From NCBI GenBank assembly GCA_017561025.1, contig JAFZDU010000112.1, forward strand, positions 1-46,887: a stretch of 46,887 nt of DNA, read 5' to 3'. The translations under genes were made by a program, and so were the position numbers. The first letter of the stretch is position 1. Every line of letters begins with the position of its first letter. Source of the stretch: Bacteroidales bacterium. GTDB lineage: Bacteria; Bacteroidota; Bacteroidia; Bacteroidales; F082. Of this stretch, positions 42,818 through 46,887 are shown one piece after another. The notes under the pieces were generated by a model. The model made no database searches, was not told where the DNA came from, and saw only the letters and a program-made list of their open reading frames with translations.

Positions 42818-44002
42818 CTATTTTAATTGAAATTCTTTACTTTGCCTTCCGTTCCAAATAAACAAACATTCACACAACTTAACCATAAACTCATTTAATT
42901 GTTCCATATCTTCTTCAGGACATTCTCTACCTGTAAAATTATAGTTTGACTTCGCATGCACGATGCTATTTCTAGTAGCGTACAGAATTTCTGCTATTTC
43001 TTTTTTTACCGCATCTATGTCAGAAGTACCTATAGAAGTTATGTTTTTAATTTCAATATGACATTTCTTTGAAATTGACTTCTGAATGTCTTCTGGCAAA
43101 AATTGGAAAAGTAAAGTGATATCAACACATTCATTCAATACAGTGTTAGCCAATTCTTTGTCTTTTAAAGATATTTCATACTGCTTTGTGAGTTTAAATA
43201 TAGACTCAAGATAATCTGAATCTCTGTCTACAATTTGTAAGGCATCTAATCTTTTATTTAGTTGTTCATATGAAGATTTCTTAGATACAATAGGAGAAAA
43301 ATATTCAATTATCTTGTATAAATGAAGATATTTTATATCTGTTTTTCCTATAGAAAGTCCTTCAATGTAGTAATCCATAGCTTTACAATATGGTATAAGT
43401 TCTGATGAACCAACAATTACAGACTCATCATTCAACTCATCTGTAATATCATCCCATGTCATGAATTCTCCAATAGATATTGGTACATTATATTTGCTTG
43501 CTATATGATACAAACAAGTTTTTATAAACTTAATATCATCTTCCTCACAAGTTCTTTCTTTTTTATAGGTAAGTTCTACAGCCATATAAACCGAACACGG
43601 GTAAACTCCAAAATCCTCATTATAGATTCCATCCCTAGAAGCAACTATTCCTATTAAAAAAGGATTGTCCACTATTCTCATAGAATACTCATCTGTCTCA
43701 AACTTTACATTTGGAACCAAATAATCATAATAATATTCATTCACGGATATGATTGTTTGTCTAATCTTACCAGAAATGACAGTATGATTCTCTTTAATTT
43801 GAATATTATCTAAATCATCAGTGTATCTCAAAAAATCCTCAACTAAATACCAAGTATCATTGCTCCATTCATCAGGGTAATTTATATATATACTTTCCTC
43901 ACCGATTTTAACTTCTTCACTTAATGGATCTATATTAAAATTTTTATACAGATAATCTAGGCGTGCATTTATTTTCCTTATGTTTCTAGCTGACACTTTC
44001 AT
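42818..44002 (-). CDS. Uncharacterised protein with C-terminal HEPN-type Rx4H motif
   Basis: 394 residues. The N-terminal ~200 residues are of mixed strand and helix, with no recognised family. From ~205 on it is helical, and AEILYATRNSIVHAKSNY at 337-354 holds R344-N-S-I-V-H349, the Rx4-6H signature of HEPN domains, preceded by the YRxIEYF-like LYKIIEYFSP at 228-237 seen in ApeA-type HEPN proteins. HEPN proteins are often RNases in defence and toxin systems, although some are inactive. It overlaps the RM gene by ATGA and precedes the TIR gene by 6 bases, so it may bridge the two. Confidence 0.6.
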   Translation of the reverse strand: MKVSARNIRKINARLDYLYKNFNIDPLSEEVKIGEESIYINYPDEWSNDTWYLVEDFLRYTDDLDNIQIKENHTVISGKIRQTIISVNEYYYDYLVPNVKFETDEYSMRIVDNPFLIGIVASRDGIYNEDFGVYPCSVYMAVELTYKKERTCEEDDIKFIKTCLYHIASKYNVPISIGEFMTWDDITDELNDESVIVGSSELIPYCKAMDYYIEGLSIGKTDIKYLHLYKIIEYFSPIVSKKSSYEQLNKRLDALQIVDRDSDYLESIFKLTKQYEISLKDKELANTVLNECVDITLLFQFLPEDIQKSISKKCHIEIKNITSIGTSDIDAVKKEIAEILYATRNSIVHAKSNYNFTGRECPEEDMEQLNEFMVKLCECLFIWNGRQSKEFQLK

Positions 44003-46887
44003 ACACCATCTCCTTCCTCATATTCTCCCCTACTCATCTTTATATCCATATCTATAACCAACACCTCATCGTAAGTTAGACCATAAAGCTTATATACCAT
44101 TAAATCTATCTGGTTTTCTAATTCACTTGTGTCTGCTTGAGGATTGGTTCTCTTGAGCATAAGTATATTATCAACAATCCTAACAATTGCGTCCTCAATC
44201 TTTTGTGGAATATCTTTTGGCACTGGAAATGGTTTTACATAATCCGTTTTGAAAGTATAATATCCTCCACGAAGAACATAACCTGTATTTTGAATAAAGA
44301 ACCAAAATAATCGGGAATTAAATAATGCCATCCAAAATTTATATCCTTCTACAATATTGCTCTTTTTAATATACCCATAAATCTTTGTAGTAGAATAAAA
44401 TTTCCCCTTATCATCATAAGCAAAATTACCTCCCAAAGATATTTCGGGAGCAACAAGTTTTTCATGGTCAAACAGAACAAGATTCTTTGGGTATATGTAC
44501 CTAAACCAATATTCATCATTCATTAACCGTCCTTTTTCTCTACCTCGAAGAATATCTTCGCAGTCTTTCAAATACGAATACCCCAAAGGAAATGTATCTG
44601 ACAATTCTTTTTCGGTATATAATATAGCCTTACCATCAATTAGTTTATATGGAAATATAACGTATCTATCGGTTTTAATATCATCATATCGATGCACATC
44701 TTCGCCTTTTAATAAGGGTTTTACAAGCCCTTTTTCTATTTCAATATTGCGTTCCAATTGCTTCGAATAGCCAATAATATTCTTATCATTTTCTACACAA
44801 TTATATAGGAAATATACATCATCTTTACTTGTTGCCAAGCCTTGAAATATCTTATCAAAAATATCTGATATACGTCTTGGATGCGATTCTAATTTTTGTA
44901 AAATATTTGAAGTAGCACCCACTGTTAAAACCCAAGGATTCTTATCAAGTTTATCCATTCCAATAACAGACGCATCACTATATTTTATTGATTTTAGATA
45001 TATATCAAGTTCGTTATTTGTTTCCAAATTTCTATCTAATTGATAATAATTCAAGCAATCGCTTTCTGGTTTAAACCATTGCAAAGCAGTATATGTTGAT
45101 GCATTAAAAACTTGATATGCACCAAAACTTATTATTTTATTAGCTGCTTTTTTATTAGAAATTATATCCCTAAGTCCTTTACCAAAAGCTGCATTAGTCC
45201 ATTTATCTGGCATTATATAATTTACAATACCAGTTGCTTTTATAATTTGAAGGCCTCTTTCTGCAAATGTTACATATAGGTCAAAAGAGCCAGTGGCTGA
45301 TTGATACTTTTTAACTAACTCATCTGCAAACTCAGGTTCATTGTCACGAATACCTTGAATTCTTAAATATGGTGGATTTCCAATCACGATATCAAAACCT
45401 GTAAAATCGCCTTTTTCATCAAGCAATTGTGGGAATTCAAATCTCCATTCAAAGGCATCTTCATAGACTTTGTTGTTTAAAACATCTTCTCTTTCAGACT
45501 CTAACTTCTCAAGTTTAGCCTTCAGTTTCTTCAATTCGCTTTTTTGTGCTTTGGTTAGTTCTTCACCAAAAAGATTAGGCTGTTCTAAATCGTAAATATC
45601 CTTCTTAACACTAACTATCTTATTAATTTCCTTCTTGCTTAATTCTGTTTTGAATGTTTTCTTTATCTCTTCAATTATCTTTCTGAACAAATCTTTCTTT
45701 GTATGATTTGAAGTGTTTGTGTAATCATTTACAAGTTGCTTGTATTTTTCCAAAGATAACTTCTCATCATCGTTCTTATCCTTATTGTATTCTATAAACA
45801 CATTATCCAAAGGTGTGTCTAATGCATATCTGTTCAATAATGAATTTCCGCAAGTGATTTTATAATCCAAGTTTGGCAATGGATGTGGTTCATCTGCATC
45901 TACTACCAATGCTAACCAGAAACGCAGACGTGCTATGTCAACAGCTCCTTGTTCAATGTCAACGCCAAAGATATTATTCTGTATTATGTTTCGTTTTGTC
46001 TTTGTAGAATCAAAACTTTTGTTTGGTTCGGCATGTGATTGCAGATGATGCAATGCATAATACAAAACATAAAGAATTCCCATTGGAAAAGCACCAGAAC
46101 CAATGGCTGGGTCACAAACCTTAACATCCTTTAACAATTCAATAAAACGTGAAGCAGTTTCTTTGTTTTGCAACACAGGTTCAACAACACTTTCGTTTAT
46201 AAGTCTTTCTATTGCCAAAGAATATTTCTCGTCTGGCTCGTGTGTCTTCAGATATTGTATGACACTTTGCCTGCACATATACTGTACAATTTCCTTTGGA
46301 GTATAAAAAGCACCTTTATCTTTGTTGTCTTCCAATAGGTTTTCAAAAATATGTCCGAGCATTTCTGGGTCAACTCCAACTTCTGCATCATCAGGGTCGT
46401 TTTCGTCAATTGTGAAGTTATACTCATTAAAGAACTTCATCAAATCTTCGAAATAGGAATATGGGAAATCTATATCCAAAGCATCAATTTTGTCCTTATC
46501 GAACAAGCCTCCGTTAAGATATGGAATCTTTATGTTGTTGCCAAGTCTAGAATCTGCAATATCACCTACCCTTTCTTTGTTTAAAGTATCGAAGAACAAA
46601 GGTTCTAATACATCACTCAAAATTCTGTCGTTGCCTTTATATCTCTCAATAAGATTTGCCAGATAGTTTTTATCTCCGCCCTCCCAATTTTCGTTAGACG
46701 CAGGAACACCCATCCAGCCTTTTTTCTGAAGGAATTGCAAAAACACCAAACGACCTAATAACTTCTTGACATAATCACGATGTTGCTTTTTATCTTCGAG
46801 CAGTTTGAGGAATTTTGCATATTGTTCCTTATAACCTTTGAAAAATTCTTTATTAAGACGCTCAACGGAGAATGTATCAGTAACATC
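43999..46887 (-). CDS. Type IIG-like restriction-modification protein, N-terminus beyond window
   Basis: 962 residues are visible; the frame is open to the window end, so the gene starts outside. The first visible part (VERLNKEFFKGYKEQYAKFL, RLVFLQFLQKKGWMGV) is the helical linker seen before the methylase of Eco57I/BREX PglX-type enzymes. Counting from the Leu at 46749: motif X region KGAFYTPKEIVQYM (146-159), SAM motif I VCDPAIGSGAF (211-221), FGVDIEQGAVDIARLR (261-276) and NPPY (458-461), so it is an N6-adenine methyltransferase. The last ~350 residues resemble a target-recognition domain of the TaqI/Eco57I type. A PD-(D/E)xK nuclease would be expected upstream of the window edge. Coupled to the HEPN-motif gene by ATGA. 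Confidence 0.88.
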   Translation of the reverse strand, partial: DVTDTFSVERLNKEFFKGYKEQYAKFLKLLEDKKQHRDYVKKLLGRLVFLQFLQKKGWMGVPASNENWEGGDKNYLANLIERYKGNDRILSDVLEPLFFDTLNKERVGDIADSRLGNNIKIPYLNGGLFDKDKIDALDIDFPYSYFEDLMKFFNEYNFTIDENDPDDAEVGVDPEMLGHIFENLLEDNKDKGAFYTPKEIVQYMCRQSVIQYLKTHEPDEKYSLAIERLINESVVEPVLQNKETASRFIELLKDVKVCDPAIGSGAFPMGILYVLYYALHHLQSHAEPNKSFDSTKTKRNIIQNNIFGVDIEQGAVDIARLRFWLALVVDADEPHPLPNLDYKITCGNSLLNRYALDTPLDNVFIEYNKDKNDDEKLSLEKYKQLVNDYTNTSNHTKKDLFRKIIEEIKKTFKTELSKKEINKIVSVKKDIYDLEQPNLFGEELTKAQKSELKKLKAKLEKLESEREDVLNNKVYEDAFEWRFEFPQLLDEKGDFTGFDIVIGNPPYLRIQGIRDNEPEFADELVKKYQSATGSFDLYVTFAERGLQIIKATGIVNYIMPDKWTNAAFGKGLRDIISNKKAANKIISFGAYQVFNASTYTALQWFKPESDCLNYYQLDRNLETNNELDIYLKSIKYSDASVIGMDKLDKNPWVLTVGATSNILQKLESHPRRISDIFDKIFQGLATSKDDVYFLYNCVENDKNIIGYSKQLERNIEIEKGLVKPLLKGEDVHRYDDIKTDRYVIFPYKLIDGKAILYTEKELSDTFPLGYSYLKDCEDILRGREKGRLMNDEYWFRYIYPKNLVLFDHEKLVAPEISLGGNFAYDDKGKFYSTTKIYGYIKKSNIVEGYKFWMALFNSRLFWFFIQNTGYVLRGGYYTFKTDYVKPFPVPKDIPQKIEDAIVRIVDNILMLKRTNPQADTSELENQIDLMVYKLYGLTYDEVLVIDMDIKMSRGEYEEGDGV

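Noticed and set aside
42011-44002. Thoeris or CBASS
   Set aside because: A TIR gene is present, but there is no ThsA-type SIR2/SLOG protein and no nucleotide cyclase in the window.
43999-46887. BREX PglX
   Set aside because: The methylase resembles PglX as well as type IIG enzymes, but no brxA/B/C, pglZ or brxL is seen. It cannot be excluded because the gene continues past the window.
1-46887. CRISPR array or tRNA genes
   Set aside because: No regularly spaced repeats of 25-40 nt and no cloverleaf-like sequences were seen when reading the intergenic regions; this was by eye only.

Overview
The window is a contiguous stretch of an AT-rich chromosome from a member of the Bacteroidetes, most probably the order Bacteroidales. 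The lineage call rests on the -7 promoter box TAnnTTTG(C) in front of many genes, on families largely confined to this phylum (DUF4831, DUF4199, DUF3127, the tandem rhomboid pair behind mutL, lipoproteins and 6-bladed propeller proteins) and on the general lack of Shine-Dalgarno sequences. No rRNA, tRNA, CRISPR array, transposase or prophage gene was seen. One small RNA gene, the bacterial SRP RNA, is present.

Layout. 1-5.4 kb: exported or lipidated accessory proteins. These are a carboxypeptidase-regulatory/propeller protein, a frameshifted paralogue, an S41 protease fused to a degenerate M23-like domain, and a lipoprotein. They are separated by REP-like hairpins and short tandem repeats. 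5.5-25.8 kb: core genes. These are speA, a DcaP-like porin, an N-acetylglucosamine kinase-like protein, cca-miaA, clpC diverging from gyrA, a TPR protein, a DUF3127 OB-fold protein with an SSB-like tail, the operon gmhA-gmhB-sodium symporter-DUF4831, a DUF486 membrane protein, an acidic ExoX-C-like protein, and DUF4199 plus a GT2 glycosyltransferase. 25.8-33.1 kb: SRP RNA, a possible second small RNA, and a long minus-strand operon (small membrane protein-mutL-rhomboid-rhomboid-EEP-uvrB), largely concerned with DNA repair. 33.2-36.7 kb: a tight plus-strand operon of a Cys-rich CWC peptide, a BtuF/FepB-type binding lipoprotein, a FecCD permease, an ABC ATPase and a 4HBT thioesterase. 36.7-39.4 kb: a small unknown protein, an MGMT-like protein and a GH29 alpha-L-fucosidase lipoprotein.

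39.8 kb to the window end looks like a defence island, all on the minus strand. It holds a type IIG-like restriction-modification protein (cut by the window edge), a protein with a HEPN-type Rx4H motif, a TIR-domain protein, a small unknown protein, and an AAA/OLD-like ATPase paired with a DUF4276 TOPRIM-like protein. The RM, HEPN and TIR genes are coupled by a 4-base overlap and a 6-base gap, which suggests one system. The ATPase/TOPRIM pair has its own candidate promoter. The edge next to the fucosidase is marked by a 125-bp palindromic element between clusters of degenerate 11-nt tandem repeats. This RM-HEPN-TIR set is the best candidate here for an undescribed system; its function is inferred from domains and context only.
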